Below, piece by piece: positions 38,267-48,248 of a DNA stretch of 64,000 bases (its first letter is position 1; each line of letters opens with the position of its first letter). The notes beneath the pieces were generated by a model that worked only from the letters and a program-made list of their open reading frames with translations, was not told the origin of the DNA and searched no databases. Position numbers and translations under genes: made by a program. Where the stretch lies: assembly GCF_021559775.1 (NCBI RefSeq), contig NZ_CP056047.1:434001-498000 (forward strand), read 5' to 3'. Origin of the DNA: Gillisella vitis. GTDB taxonomy: Bacteria; Pseudomonadota; Alphaproteobacteria; Rhizobiales; Rhizobiaceae.

Positions 38267-41224
38267 TCAAGCCCGCTTTGCCCGCTGTTGCTGGTCCTTC
38301 AAAAGACGCATGACCGCTTCCGGGCCGACCGGAGCGCCGTAGAGGAAGCTCTGGCCATAGTGGCAGCCCATCTGGGCCAGTTCGTCCCCATCGTCCTCGC
38401 TGGCAATGCCTTCCGCCACGACATCCATGCCCATGTCCTTGGCCATTCCGATCACCGAGCGCAGCAGGATATTGCGCCGCTCGCTGGTGTCGGTCACCAG
38501 TTCCCGGTCGAGTTTCAGCGTATCGAAGGGAAAGCGGGTCAGATAGGACAGCGAGGAATAGCCGGTGCCGAAATCGTCCAGAGCCAAACTGAGCCCGATA
38601 TCCTTAAGCTTCTCCAGCACCAGCCTTGCCTGTTCCGGATTTTCGACGACGACGGATTCGGTCAGCTCCAGTTTCAGCCGGGCCGGATTGCAATTGACTC
38701 GGCTGAGCAGACTGCGGATGTCGGTATAGAGCGTGTTGTTGATCAGCTGGGCGCTGGACAGGTTGACGGAGACGAAAATCGGCATTTCGCCTGTCTGTTT
38801 TTCCCATTCGACCAGATCCGTTGCCGCCCGCTCCAGCGCGAACATGCCGAGCGGCATGATCAGGTCGCAGCTTTCCGCCAGGGGTATGAATTCGGAGGGG
38901 GAGATCGTGCCGCGCTTGGGGTGTTCCCAGCGCATCAGCGCTTCGAAACCGGCCAGCTCCTCGTCATCCAGCCGCACGATCGGCTGATAGACCATGGTCA
39001 ATTCGCCGCGCTCGACGGCGCGGGCAAGTTCGGTTTCCAGCTGAAGCTTTTCCGAGACGGTGCCGCGGAAGGCCGGGCGGAACGGCTCCACCTTGTTGCC
39101 GCCACCGCGCTTGGCGCGGTACATGGCAAGCTCGGCATCCGACAACAGCCCGGCAGCGCTTTCCTGCTGGTCCACCCAGGAGACAAGGCCGATGGAGGCG
39201 GTGAGGTTGATCTCCCGATTGGCGAAATTGATCGGCACCATGATCGCCTTGCTCATCGCATCGGCAAAATCGGCGACCTTGGCCGGATCGCGTTCGGAAA
39301 TCAGGATCAGGCCGAATTGGTCTCCCGAAAGCCGGGCCAGCGTATCCTGCGGTTTCAATAGCCGCCGCAGCCGCCGGGTCAGCGCGATCAGGATATTGTC
39401 TCCGGCGGAAATGCCGAGCATGTCGTTGACCCGACCGAAATTGTCGATGTCAACGATTATGACCGTCGGGCGCACCGTATCGGCGGTGGCGGTCACGGTC
39501 AAAAGCGTCTGCAAACGGTCCAGAAACACTTCCCGGTTCGGCAAGCCGGTGAGATTGTCGTTGATCGCATCCTGCAACAGCCGGTCGACGGTGTTTTTCT
39601 GTTCGGTGACATCGGCAATCGTACCGATGCAGCGGATGATTTCGCCGTTGGCTCCCAACACGGGCCGGGCGCGAATATGCAGCCAGTGGAAATGCCCGTC
39701 ATCGGCGCGGATGCGGAATTCGTGGTTCAGCCGCCCGCGTTTGTGTTCCAGCAGCACATCCAGCGTGGCGCGAAACCGGTCGCGGTCATCGGGGTGCAGG
39801 CTGGGGATCCAGTTGCGGGCCGCCCCGTGCAGCGCGCCGTGGCTGAGGCCGAGCCGGGTGGAAATATCGGGAATGGTCACCACCCGGTCGCGGGCCACAT
39901 CCCAGTCCCAGACGATGTCGCCAGCCCCAGTCAGCGCCAGGGATTGCCGCTCCAGATCGGAAAACAGGCCCTGGTTATAGCCACCGCCCGCAAAGGCGTG
40001 CTGCATGACGGTAAAACCGATCAGCAGCACGATCAGCACCAGCGCGCCGCCATGGGCGGGCTGGATGATGTCGTTCGACAACCGTCCCGTCACCGTCATC
40101 CAGCCGGCAATCAGCCAGACGATGATCAGCGTCCAGGTCGGCACCAGCAGGATGGCGCGGTCATAACGGTTCAAGCCGAGATAGACGATCAGCGCGATCC
40201 CCGCCGTGGCCGTCAGCGCAAAGGACAGTCGGGCAATGCCAGCGGCAATCGACGGATCGTAGATTGCCACGCCAAACAGCAGCACCAGGCCCAAGATCCA
40301 GGCAAAAGTCGCGTAGCCGAGGTTCACATGCCAACGATTGAGGTTGAGATAGGTAAAGAGAAAGATCACGAAGCCGGAGGCCAGACCCACCTCGGCCCCG
40401 GCTCGCCAGATCTGCTCGCTATGGGTGGTGATGCTGATCAGCTTGCCAAGAAAACCGAAATCGACGCAGATATAGGCGAGAACCGCCCAGGCCAGCGAGG
40501 CGGCGGCGGGCAGCATGGAGGTGCCGCGCACCACAAACAGAATGGTCAGGAACACCGCCAGCAGGCCGGAAATGCCCAGCACGATGCCGCGATAGAGCGT
40601 GAACGAGTTGATCGTATCCTTATAGGCATCCGGCTCCCACAGGTAGATCTGCGGCAGGTTCGGCGTTGCCAGTTCGGCCACGAACGTCACCACCGCACCC
40701 GGATTGAGGGTGATGCGAAACACGTCGGCATCGTCGCTCGGCACTCGGTCCAGCGAAAATCCCTCGCTGGGAGTGATGGAAATGATCCGCTGCGAGCCGA
40801 GATCCGGCCAGAACACCTTGGAATTGACGAGACGATAATGTGGCGCGACGATCACCCGCTCCAACTGCTCGTCGGACACATTGGCGAGCGCGAACACCGC
40901 CCAATCGCCCTGGTGCTGCGCTGATGAGGCGCGCACTTCGATGCGGCGGCGGATGCCATCGGACCCAGCGGCAGTGGAGACCTGAAATGCCTCACCCTGA
41001 TTGAGATGGATTTCCGTGGTGGCGGTCAGGTCGAGCGCCGTATCGTCACGCGAAATCTTCACCGGTTCGGCGGCATGGCCCATGCCCGCGCCAAACCCGG
41101 TCAGTGCCAGGACCAGCACCAGAAGGCCAGCGGCAAGCCGCAACAGGCCCGGGTTGGATAGGGCCTGTTTCTGCTCAAAAAATCGCCGGGAATTGGCCTC
41201 GGATGAGTATCTGAATATATTCAT
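38267..41224 (-). CDS. Membrane GGDEF-EAL protein with PAS domain
   Basis: This 985-residue protein has a signal segment, a periplasmic sensor (about 40-190), seven or so helices (about 200-420, 7TMR-like), a PAS/PAC domain (about 430-560: GAGDIVWDWDV, HWLHIRARPVLG), GGDEF (about 570-730) and EAL (about 745-985). In GGDEF the catalytic motif reads SGDQF instead of GGDEF, so cyclase activity is probably lost. EAL is intact (GFEALMRWEHP, ELTES, DDFGTGYSSLSYL), suggesting c-di-GMP breakdown. The ATG overlaps the GNAT stop (ATGA), which decides the start. Confidence 0.9.
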   Translation of the reverse strand: MNIFRYSSEANSRRFFEQKQALSNPGLLRLAAGLLVLVLALTGFGAGMGHAAEPVKISRDDTALDLTATTEIHLNQGEAFQVSTAAGSDGIRRRIEVRASSAQHQGDWAVFALANVSDEQLERVIVAPHYRLVNSKVFWPDLGSQRIISITPSEGFSLDRVPSDDADVFRITLNPGAVVTFVAELATPNLPQIYLWEPDAYKDTINSFTLYRGIVLGISGLLAVFLTILFVVRGTSMLPAAASLAWAVLAYICVDFGFLGKLISITTHSEQIWRAGAEVGLASGFVIFLFTYLNLNRWHVNLGYATFAWILGLVLLFGVAIYDPSIAAGIARLSFALTATAGIALIVYLGLNRYDRAILLVPTWTLIIVWLIAGWMTVTGRLSNDIIQPAHGGALVLIVLLIGFTVMQHAFAGGGYNQGLFSDLERQSLALTGAGDIVWDWDVARDRVVTIPDISTRLGLSHGALHGAARNWIPSLHPDDRDRFRATLDVLLEHKRGRLNHEFRIRADDGHFHWLHIRARPVLGANGEIIRCIGTIADVTEQKNTVDRLLQDAINDNLTGLPNREVFLDRLQTLLTVTATADTVRPTVIIVDIDNFGRVNDMLGISAGDNILIALTRRLRRLLKPQDTLARLSGDQFGLILISERDPAKVADFADAMSKAIMVPINFANREINLTASIGLVSWVDQQESAAGLLSDAELAMYRAKRGGGNKVEPFRPAFRGTVSEKLQLETELARAVERGELTMVYQPIVRLDDEELAGFEALMRWEHPKRGTISPSEFIPLAESCDLIMPLGMFALERAATDLVEWEKQTGEMPIFVSVNLSSAQLINNTLYTDIRSLLSRVNCNPARLKLELTESVVVENPEQARLVLEKLKDIGLSLALDDFGTGYSSLSYLTRFPFDTLKLDRELVTDTSERRNILLRSVIGMAKDMGMDVVAEGIASEDDGDELAQMGCHYGQSFLYGAPVGPEAVMRLLKDQQQRAKRA

Positions 41225-41835
41225 GAATAGAGTTTTTTGCCGGAAACGGCACCAGGTTCCGCCAGAAGCGAGTAGATCGCATGATCTCTCCACTGCCCGT
41301 TGATGTTCAAATATCCGCGCAACAGACCTTCCCGTTCAAAACCGGCCCGCTCCAGCAGGCGGATGCTTTTGTCATTGTCAGGAATACAGGCGGCTTCGAT
41401 ACGATGCAACTCAAGTTCCTTGAAGATATATGGTTTTGCCAATTGAAGTGCGGCAAACATATGGCCTTGGCCTGCGAAACGTTCGCCCATCCAATATCCG
41501 ATCATACAGGCCTGGGAGACGCCGCGCCGGATCAGGCCGATGGTCAACCCGCCCATCAGCACAGCGTCGCTTTCGCGAAACAGAAAAAACGGCACGGCCA
41601 ATCCACAGGCATATTCCTGGGCATTGCGCATGACACGCGATCGAAAGGCGCTTTCGGTCAGCTCGTCCGGACGCCAGAGCGGTTCCCAGGGCTGAAGAAA
41701 AGCCCGGCTTTCGGACCGTAGCCTGTACCATTGATTATAATCGCCATTGCGCGGCAGCCGCAGCAGACGTGTTCCGTCACGCAGTTCAGGCCGTTCCGGC
41801 TGGCGCGACAGAAACCCGAACACAGACCGCGTCAT
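41221..41835 (-). CDS. GNAT acetyltransferase, RimJ/RimL-like
   Basis: This 204-residue N-acetyltransferase has the acetyl-CoA loop in GERFAGQGHMFAALQLAKPY and the C-terminal RIEAACIPDNDKSIRLLERAGF, typical of the RimJ/RimL ribosomal-protein acetyltransferase group. The substrate in this organism is unknown. Its end overlaps the next gene (GGDEF-EAL) by four bases. It follows the M16 peptidase gene on the same strand with a 126-bp gap. Confidence 0.85.
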   Translation of the reverse strand: MTRSVFGFLSRQPERPELRDGTRLLRLPRNGDYNQWYRLRSESRAFLQPWEPLWRPDELTESAFRSRVMRNAQEYACGLAVPFFLFRESDAVLMGGLTIGLIRRGVSQACMIGYWMGERFAGQGHMFAALQLAKPYIFKELELHRIEAACIPDNDKSIRLLERAGFEREGLLRGYLNINGQWRDHAIYSLLAEPGAVSGKKLYS

Positions 41836-41961
41836 TTGTCATACCCCCACCCAAACAGTTGCGGTTCCCACTCCACCGAATGCAGGAGGAATTGCGGGAA
41901 CCTGCTGAAAGATATGGCTCAACCTCAACGGCCAACCCCAAGGCCAGATTGAGCAATCACC

Positions 41962-43266
41962 TCAGCCGCGTGCTGCCTTGAGCACCGTGTCGCGCGACCC
42001 CGAAAGGGCGGAAAGAATGTCTTCCATGGGCGCCAACTGTTCGAGCGGGCCGATGGCTGACAATGTCGGTGGGCTACCATCGAAGAACAGCCGTCCGGCA
42101 AGGTCCGTCAGCCGGTCGACGGTAATGCTTTCCAGCCGTTCCATCAGTTCCGGATTGGAAATCGGTCGACCATAGAGCATCATCTGACGGGCGATCTGTC
42201 CGGCGCGCGCCGCAGGGCTTTCCTGACCCATCAGCAATTGCGCCCGGATCTGGGTGCGGGACCGGTCGATTTCCTGCTGCTCGATCCGTTCCGCCGATTT
42301 ACGCAGTTCGTCGATGATCACAGGCACCAGTTCCGGCAGGTTTTCGCCGCCGGTCGCGGCATGGATGCCGAAAATGCCGGTATCGGAAAAGCCCCAGTGA
42401 AAGGCATAGACCGAATAACAGAGACCGCGAAACTCGCGTACTTCCTGAAACAGCCGGGAGGACATGCCGCCGCCGAGGATATTGGCCAGAATCTGCGAGG
42501 CATAGAAATCGCGCGCATGATAGGCACGGCCTTCGAAACCGAGCAAAAGCTGGGTGTCCATCAGGTCACGGCTTTCGCGCACCTCGCCGCCGGTATAGCG
42601 GGCAGGGGTGATGATCGGCGATACGGCGGGCTTGGTGCGCAGCGTGCTGAAGCGGTCTTCCACCTGGCGCACGAAGCTTTCATGGTCGACGGCGCCAGCC
42701 GCCACCACGAACATCCGGTCGGTGGTATAGTTGCGGGCAAGATAGGCGCGAATCTGGTCGCTGGTGAAACCATCCACCGTTTGCGGCGTGCCAAGAATGC
42801 CGCGTCCGACCGTCTGGTCGCGAAAGGCGGTTTCGGCGAAACGGTCAAAGACAACGTCATCAGGCGTATCGAAGGCAGCGCCGATTTCCTGCAGGATCAC
42901 ATGCTTTTCACGGATCAACTCTTCGTCATCGAAGGCCGAATCAGTGAGGATGTCAGCAAGAATATCGACGGCCAGCGGCACATCGTCCTTCAGAACCCGG
43001 GCATAATAAGAGGTGGTCTCGGTCGATGTCGCGGCATTCAGCTCGCCGCCGACATTCTCGATTTCCTCGGCAATCTGGCGAGCGCTGCGCCGTTTCGTGC
43101 CTTTGAAAGCCATGTGTTCGAGAAGATGGGCAATGCCATGTTCCTCGGCGGTTTCATCGCGCGAACCGGATTTGACCCAGACGCCCAGCGCGACGCTTTC
43201 CAGATGCGGCATTTTTTCGGTAACGACCGTCAGCCCCGAAGGCAGGCGGGTGCACTCAACATTCAT
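41962..43266 (-). CDS. M16 family zinc metallopeptidase
   Basis: This 434-residue processing-peptidase-like enzyme has the inverted zinc motif HLLEH (His47, Glu50, His51) in GIAHLLEHMAFKGTKRRS and the downstream catalytic glutamate region REKHVILQEI. It is closest in pattern to the mitochondrial-processing-peptidase-beta/PqqL group. It starts 20 bp after thrC and is likely cotranscribed. Confidence 0.9.
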   Translation of the reverse strand: MNVECTRLPSGLTVVTEKMPHLESVALGVWVKSGSRDETAEEHGIAHLLEHMAFKGTKRRSARQIAEEIENVGGELNAATSTETTSYYARVLKDDVPLAVDILADILTDSAFDDEELIREKHVILQEIGAAFDTPDDVVFDRFAETAFRDQTVGRGILGTPQTVDGFTSDQIRAYLARNYTTDRMFVVAAGAVDHESFVRQVEDRFSTLRTKPAVSPIITPARYTGGEVRESRDLMDTQLLLGFEGRAYHARDFYASQILANILGGGMSSRLFQEVREFRGLCYSVYAFHWGFSDTGIFGIHAATGGENLPELVPVIIDELRKSAERIEQQEIDRSRTQIRAQLLMGQESPAARAGQIARQMMLYGRPISNPELMERLESITVDRLTDLAGRLFFDGSPPTLSAIGPLEQLAPMEDILSALSGSRDTVLKAARG

Positions 43267-43286
43267 GGTCTATCTTTCCGCGTTTC

Positions 43287-44684
43287 TTAAGCACCGGCGC
43301 GCGAGTGAGCGGAGATGAATGCCTCCACCACGTCGAGCTCGCCGGCAAGGACGTCGAAACGCTCCTCCCTATCCATGAGATCAGCAAGCCACGTCGGAAG
43401 CGCGGGGTCAATACCCGATGCCGATTTTACCGCCGCCGGAAATTTGGCGGGATGGGCTGTGGCCAGCGTCACCATCGGGCTTTGCGGCTTTTCGAATTTC
43501 GATGCGACCACCACGCCGCAAGCCGTATGGGGATCAAGCAGATAGCCGGTTTCAGCCAAAGTGGTGGCGATGGTTTTGGCCACGTCCTGTTGGGTGGCGC
43601 GCCCGGCCCGGAAGAGTTTGCGGATGGTTTTGAGCGCATCCGGCTTGATCTCGAAAGCGCCGGATTGCTTGAGGGACGCCATCTGCGAACGGATCTCACC
43701 GGCATTGCGGCCGCTGGCTTCAAACAGCAGGCGCTCGAAATTCGAGGAGATCTGGATATCCATCGATGGTGAGGTGGTGGCCATCACACCGCGCATCTCG
43801 TAGCGTCCGGTTTTCAGCGTGCGGGCCAGAATGTCGTTATCATTGGTGGCTATCACCAGCTTATCGATGGGCAGGCCCATTTCGCGCGCCACATAGCCCG
43901 CGAAAATATCGCCGAAATTGCCGGTCGGCACGGTGAAGGAAATTTTGCGGTCCGGTCCCCCCAGCGAAAGGGCAGCGGTAAAGTAATAGACCACCTGGGC
44001 CATGATTCGCGCCCAGTTGATCGAATTGACGCCGGATAGCTGTACTTTGTCGCGAAAAGCGACATGGTTGAACATGGCTTTGACCAGATCCTGGCAATCG
44101 TCGAAATTGCCCTCGATGGCCACCGCCCGGACATTCCCGGCCTTGGATGTGGTCATCTGCCGCTGCTGCACGGGTGAGACCTTGCCCTTGGGAAACAGAA
44201 TGAACATGTCGATATTATCAAGACCGGCAAAGGCATCGATGGCCGCCCCGCCTGTATCGCCCGAGGTGGCGCCGACAATGGTGGCGCGCTGTCCGCGCTC
44301 GCGCAGAACGTGATCCATCAGCCGGCCAAGCAATTGCATGGCAACATCCTTGAAGGCCAGCGTCGTGCCGTGGAACAGTTCGAGAATATAGGAATTCGGC
44401 CCGGTCTGCACCAAAGGCGCGACAGCAGGGTGGCGGAATGTGGCATAGGCGTCATGGATCATCGCCTGAAGGGCATCATCCTTGATTTCGCCGTCCACAA
44501 AGGATTTCAGCACCGCGAACGCGACCTCCTGGTAGGTCTTGCCGCGCAGCGCCCGGATGTCGCGCTTGCGCATTTTCGGCCATTCGCGGGGCAGGTAAAG
44601 GCCACCGTCACGGGCGAGGCCTGCCAGAAGCGCGTCGCAAAAATTGAGAGCGGGCGCCTCGCCGCGAGTGGAAATAAAGTCCAT
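43287..44684 (-). CDS. thrC: Threonine synthase ThrC
   Basis: This 465-residue PLP enzyme converts O-phosphohomoserine to threonine, the step after ThrB (29.2 kb). The PLP lysine is Lys112 in HGTTLAFKDVAMQ. Other motifs are GATSGDTGGAAIDAF (phosphate binding) and SINWARIMAQVVYYF. It starts with MDFISTRGEAPALNF, as in other bacterial ThrC proteins. It leads the thrC-M16-GNAT-EAL group. Confidence 0.95.
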   Translation of the reverse strand: MDFISTRGEAPALNFCDALLAGLARDGGLYLPREWPKMRKRDIRALRGKTYQEVAFAVLKSFVDGEIKDDALQAMIHDAYATFRHPAVAPLVQTGPNSYILELFHGTTLAFKDVAMQLLGRLMDHVLRERGQRATIVGATSGDTGGAAIDAFAGLDNIDMFILFPKGKVSPVQQRQMTTSKAGNVRAVAIEGNFDDCQDLVKAMFNHVAFRDKVQLSGVNSINWARIMAQVVYYFTAALSLGGPDRKISFTVPTGNFGDIFAGYVAREMGLPIDKLVIATNDNDILARTLKTGRYEMRGVMATTSPSMDIQISSNFERLLFEASGRNAGEIRSQMASLKQSGAFEIKPDALKTIRKLFRAGRATQQDVAKTIATTLAETGYLLDPHTACGVVVASKFEKPQSPMVTLATAHPAKFPAAVKSASGIDPALPTWLADLMDREERFDVLAGELDVVEAFISAHSRAGA

Positions 44685-44932
44685 GCCAGTATCCTCGGTC
44701 TAAAGGTCACGCCCGGTCTAAAATTTAATGGCCGCAACAATGATGCAGAGTCTTGCCGATGCCTTGCCGAAAATTGCAACAAAGCACGCGCTAGCTGATC
44801 GATTTTTTGCCACGCCGCTGGTATAGACCATCGCCAACCGATAAGGAAAGGCTGATTGCGGGAGATTTTCCTGTTTCCAGGCCGCATTCTCCACGCGGTG
44901 AGACGAAGTCATGATGCAGAAGGTGTGACCCG

Positions 44933-45619
44933 GTGTTTCAATCTATAATGCGCGGCTCGTCCGCCTCATCTCAGGTGAATAATTTGGCTCAGGTTAATAA
45001 GTCGGCTCTGGTTATTGTTCCGGTCCTGGCGGTTTTTCTGGCCGGTTGCAATACCAGCGGCTCCGGGGCCGGCTCCAGTTCTGGCGCCAGTGGAGGCAGC
45101 CTGTTCAGCTCCAATGCCACGACATCGGTCTCTGGTGCAGCCACGGCTGGCGCCCCGGCAGCGTCTTCTGGCGCCGTGGTTCAGGCCGTCTGCCCGAAGA
45201 TCTCCCTGCGCGATGGCACGTCCTTCTACCGCACCTATGCCAAGTCGGGTTCCAAGGATCCGCAGGATGTGGTGTTCCAGGCCTCGCTTGCCGAAACCAC
45301 CCGCGCCTGCACCCAGTCCGACACCACGCTGACCGTCAAGGTCCAGGTGGCCGGACGGCTGGTGGCGGGTCCGCAGGGCCATGCCGGATCGATCAACATG
45401 CCGATCCGGGTTGCCGTCGTCGATGGCGATACGGTGGTGTCCTCGGAACTGGTGCCGTTTACCGCCAACCTCGCCAGCGCCGATCAGCCGGCCCAGTTCC
45501 TGTTTAGCCGCGATATCACCATGGCTGCCAATGCCACGGCGGCGACGCAGATCTTTGTCGGCTTCGATGAAGGTCCGGCCAAGACCACAGGCAAGCCGTC
45601 CGGCAAAAAGCGTAAATAA
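44933..45619 (+). CDS. Secreted lipoprotein of unknown function
   Basis: This 228-residue protein has a basic N-terminus, hydrophobic segment and lipobox (LAVFLAGC at about 31-38), so it is an outer-membrane lipoprotein. A Ser/Gly/Ala-rich linker (about residues 40-80) leads to a C-terminal domain with the cysteine pair in QAVCPKISLRDGTSF and TRACTQSD. No family was recognised. The GTG at 44933 is preferred, as AAGG lies nine bases ahead of it; an ATG at 44948 would be too far from that site. Confidence 0.7.
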   Translation: MFQSIMRGSSASSQVNNLAQVNKSALVIVPVLAVFLAGCNTSGSGAGSSSGASGGSLFSSNATTSVSGAATAGAPAASSGAVVQAVCPKISLRDGTSFYRTYAKSGSKDPQDVVFQASLAETTRACTQSDTTLTVKVQVAGRLVAGPQGHAGSINMPIRVAVVDGDTVVSSELVPFTANLASADQPAQFLFSRDITMAANATAATQIFVGFDEGPAKTTGKPSGKKRK

Positions 45620-45666
45620 GCCTGTCGTGACGCGGCAATAATGGGTCTTGCATCAATGAGTCCGGC

Positions 45667-46593
45667 ATGAGGGTGACGGTCATTCGCAATCCTGTGGCGG
45701 GCGGTGCTCACGCATGGCCTGGCACGGCCCGTGCCCTTGCGGAGATTTTTCCCGGCTATTCGCTGGTCGAAACCGTCAAGGGCATGACGGGTCCCCAGGT
45801 GCGTGCCGCCGTCACGCCGGAAACCGATCTGGTGCTGGTGGTGGGTGGCGATGGCACGGTTGGCCAGGCCGTGGATGGGCTGCTGACGTCGCTTTATCCG
45901 AAAACCGCCTTTGCCTTCCTGCCGGGTGGCACGGGCGCGGATTTTTCTCGCAATTTCGATTGGCCCGCAACAACCGAGCGCCAATTGCAGGCGATTGCTA
46001 CGGCCGCCCCGCGCCGTATCGATGTCGGAGTTCTGCAAAGCCATGTGGGCGGTGGCGAGGCGCAGACCACGCATTTCATCAATGTCGCCAGTACCGGCGT
46101 CTCGGGCGAGATCGTCGCGGCGATCGAGGCAAACCGTGGACCCTCGCGTATGCCGGCTTTCCTGCGCTACCGGCTGATGTCATTGGCGCGCATCGCCCGC
46201 TACAAGGGAGCGGCCCTGCGCATTTCGGTGGATGGAAGATGCGTTTATGACGGCGCGGTTCTTGTGGCCGCCGTTACCAATGGCAGCTGGTTTGGCGCCG
46301 GAGTGCGCGCCGCGCCGCGGGCTTTGCTGGACGATGGCCAGCTCGATCTGGTCTTTGCACGCCATTGCGGCGCCATTGGCAATCTGAAGATCTTTGCGGC
46401 TTTCGCCAATGGCAGTCATGCGAATTTGTCCGCGATCGAGACCCATCGCGGCCAGGTGATCGACATCGAGCCGCACGGCAAGATCCCCATGGCCGAGGCC
46501 GATGGCGAAGTGATCAGGCCCGGCGCATTGCGCTTCAGCATTCTGCCGCAAGCGCTCACCGTTCGCCTCCCGCCAGCAGTGGCGCCTGGGTGA
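45667..46593 (+). CDS. Diacylglycerol kinase-like lipid kinase
   Basis: This 308-residue protein has a DAGK catalytic domain: GGDGT at residues 60-64 and PGGTGADFSRNF, the nucleotide-binding loop (usually PLGTGND; here altered to GGTGAD). The C-terminal lipid-kinase half ends in ADGEVIRPGALRFSILPQAL. It resembles YegS/BmrU-type lipid kinases. It starts 47 bp after the lipoprotein gene. The substrate is uncertain. Confidence 0.85.
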   Translation: MRVTVIRNPVAGGAHAWPGTARALAEIFPGYSLVETVKGMTGPQVRAAVTPETDLVLVVGGDGTVGQAVDGLLTSLYPKTAFAFLPGGTGADFSRNFDWPATTERQLQAIATAAPRRIDVGVLQSHVGGGEAQTTHFINVASTGVSGEIVAAIEANRGPSRMPAFLRYRLMSLARIARYKGAALRISVDGRCVYDGAVLVAAVTNGSWFGAGVRAAPRALLDDGQLDLVFARHCGAIGNLKIFAAFANGSHANLSAIETHRGQVIDIEPHGKIPMAEADGEVIRPGALRFSILPQALTVRLPPAVAPG

Positions 46594-46630
46594 ATGAGCG
46601 CAGGCGCTTTCAAAAAGCTGGAAGCGAGCT

Positions 46631-47320
46631 TTAGATCACATGGTCCCATTCGGCCATGGCGGCAATGACGGCTGGCAGGTCCATCATCCGGGCGATCACG
46701 GTTTCGGCCCCGGCTTCGGTCAGGCGGTCGGCATGGGAGGGATAGGTGTGGGAGGCGCCGGTAAAGCCGATGACCCGCATTCCAGCGGCGCGGGCGGCAT
46801 GGATGCCATGCACGCTGTCTTCAACCACCACGCAATTTTGCGGCTTGACGTTGAACTGGGCGGCGCCATGCAGATAGATATCCGGCTTCGGCTTGACCCG
46901 GTCAGCGCCGAGATCCTTGGCGGAATAGACATGCGGCGCGAAAAACTCCTTGAGGCCAACCTTGGTCAGCATCATGTCCAGCCGCTGTGACGAGGAATTG
47001 GAGCAGATGCAGCGCGGCCCCTGCAGACGTGACAGGGCGTAGGTGACCCCTTCCACCAGCTTGACCTCGCGGGCCAGCCGCTGGTCCAGCAGGGCTTCCG
47101 ATTTGTCGATCAGGCTGGCCGAGAGCGGAATATCCACTTCCTTCTCGATGGTCATCAGGATGTTTTTCCAGGTCATGCCGGAAAAACGCTCACCCATTTC
47201 CTCGACTGAAATCGGATAGCCTGCCTCGGTCAGTAGCTTGGATTCCACTTTGGCGGCAATGATTTCGGAATCGACGAGCACGCCGTCACAATCGAAAAGG
47301 GTGAGGTCGAAGCCAGCCAT
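46631..47320 (-). CDS. HAD-superfamily hydrolase
   Basis: This 229-residue HAD subfamily IA phosphatase has LFDCDGVLVDSE (motif I), ICSNSSSQRL (motif II), RVKPKPDIYL (motif III lysine) and CVVVEDSVHGI (motif IV acids). It is like the phosphoglycolate phosphatase/PGMB group, substrate unknown. An ATG three codons upstream at 47329 is also possible. It diverges from the GntR regulator, with an inverted repeat between. Confidence 0.85.
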   Translation of the reverse strand: MAGFDLTLFDCDGVLVDSEIIAAKVESKLLTEAGYPISVEEMGERFSGMTWKNILMTIEKEVDIPLSASLIDKSEALLDQRLAREVKLVEGVTYALSRLQGPRCICSNSSSQRLDMMLTKVGLKEFFAPHVYSAKDLGADRVKPKPDIYLHGAAQFNVKPQNCVVVEDSVHGIHAARAAGMRVIGFTGASHTYPSHADRLTEAGAETVIARMMDLPAVIAAMAEWDHVI

Positions 47321-47382
47321 GCACATCATATCCTGTTGTCGGGGGAAATGCCTGACTACACGATATGGCGGTAAAGAACAAT

Positions 47383-47435
47383 TACGCAGATCTGCCGAAT
47401 GTTCATGGCCCAGATGTTAAGGGCCGATCTGCGTA
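47383..47435. promoter_or_regulatory. Inverted repeat between HAD and GntR genes
   Basis: TACGCAGATC at 47383-47392 is exactly complementary to GATCTGCGTA at 47426-47435, with 33 bases between. It could be a GntR operator pair on the shared intergenic region, or a hairpin. Regulator binding is inferred from location only. Confidence 0.45.
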
Positions 47436-47474
47436 TCTCTCGACAAATTTGCCCCTTAAGCCTAATCAGAAGAC

Positions 47475-48143
47475 ATGAGCAAAGCCAAGGACGACACTAT
47501 AGCCGCGAGGATTGCCCGCGTGTTGGCGCAACGCATCGTGCATGGAGAATTGCAGCCCGGCATTCGGCTGGCACAGGACCATATTGCCGAGGAATTTTCG
47601 GTAAGCCAGGTGCCGGTGCGGGAGGCCTTCCGGCGTCTGGAGGCGCAGGGCTTGGTCGTCAGTCTGCCGCGCCGCGGGGTCCGGGTGGCGAGTTTCGATC
47701 TGAAACAGGTGCGTGAAGTGGCGGAAATGCGCGCCGCACTTGAAGTGCTGGCGCTGAAGCATGCCGCTCCCCATCTGACGCCCGCGCTGCTGGACGAAGC
47801 GGAAGCCGCGACCTCCGCCTGTGATCGCGCCGACAATGTCGAGGATTGGGAGGCGGCCAATCGACGCTTTCACCGGTTGATCGTTTCCACCTGCGATATG
47901 CCGCGCCTGTTGACCGCCATCGACGACCTGCATGCGGTCAGCGCTCATTTCCTGCTGGCAGGCTGGCAAAGTGGCTGGGAGCGCCGCACCGATCATGACC
48001 ACCGTGCCATCCTGGATGCCTTGCGCCGCAACGCCGTGGGTGAGGCAGCTGCCATTCTGGAACGGCATGTGCAGTGGATTGGCCGGGCGCCCGCGCCGCG
48101 CCGCGGTGAGCCGCAGCCGGAGCGTTTTGCGATTGTCGGATGA
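47475..48143 (+). CDS. GntR family transcriptional regulator (FCD domain)
   Basis: This 222-residue regulator has an N-terminal GntR winged helix (IVHGELQPGIRLAQDHIAEE, VSQVPVREAFRRLEAQG, PRRGVRVASF) and a FadR-type all-helical FCD ligand domain (VREVAEMRAALEVLALKHA, NRRFHRLIV, DHRAILDALRRN, ILERHV). FCD metal-ligand histidines appear to be in place. It is divergent from the HAD gene; its target is not known. Confidence 0.92.
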   Translation: MSKAKDDTIAARIARVLAQRIVHGELQPGIRLAQDHIAEEFSVSQVPVREAFRRLEAQGLVVSLPRRGVRVASFDLKQVREVAEMRAALEVLALKHAAPHLTPALLDEAEAATSACDRADNVEDWEAANRRFHRLIVSTCDMPRLLTAIDDLHAVSAHFLLAGWQSGWERRTDHDHRAILDALRRNAVGEAAAILERHVQWIGRAPAPRRGEPQPERFAIVG

Positions 48144-48248
48144 TGAGGCGTGAGCGCGCAAAAACGGTCGGTAAAAACGACAAACGTGTTGATCAGGCGG
48201 AAAAGCCCAGCCCAACCTATAAAGCCCAACGAATGAAGGATTAATGCC

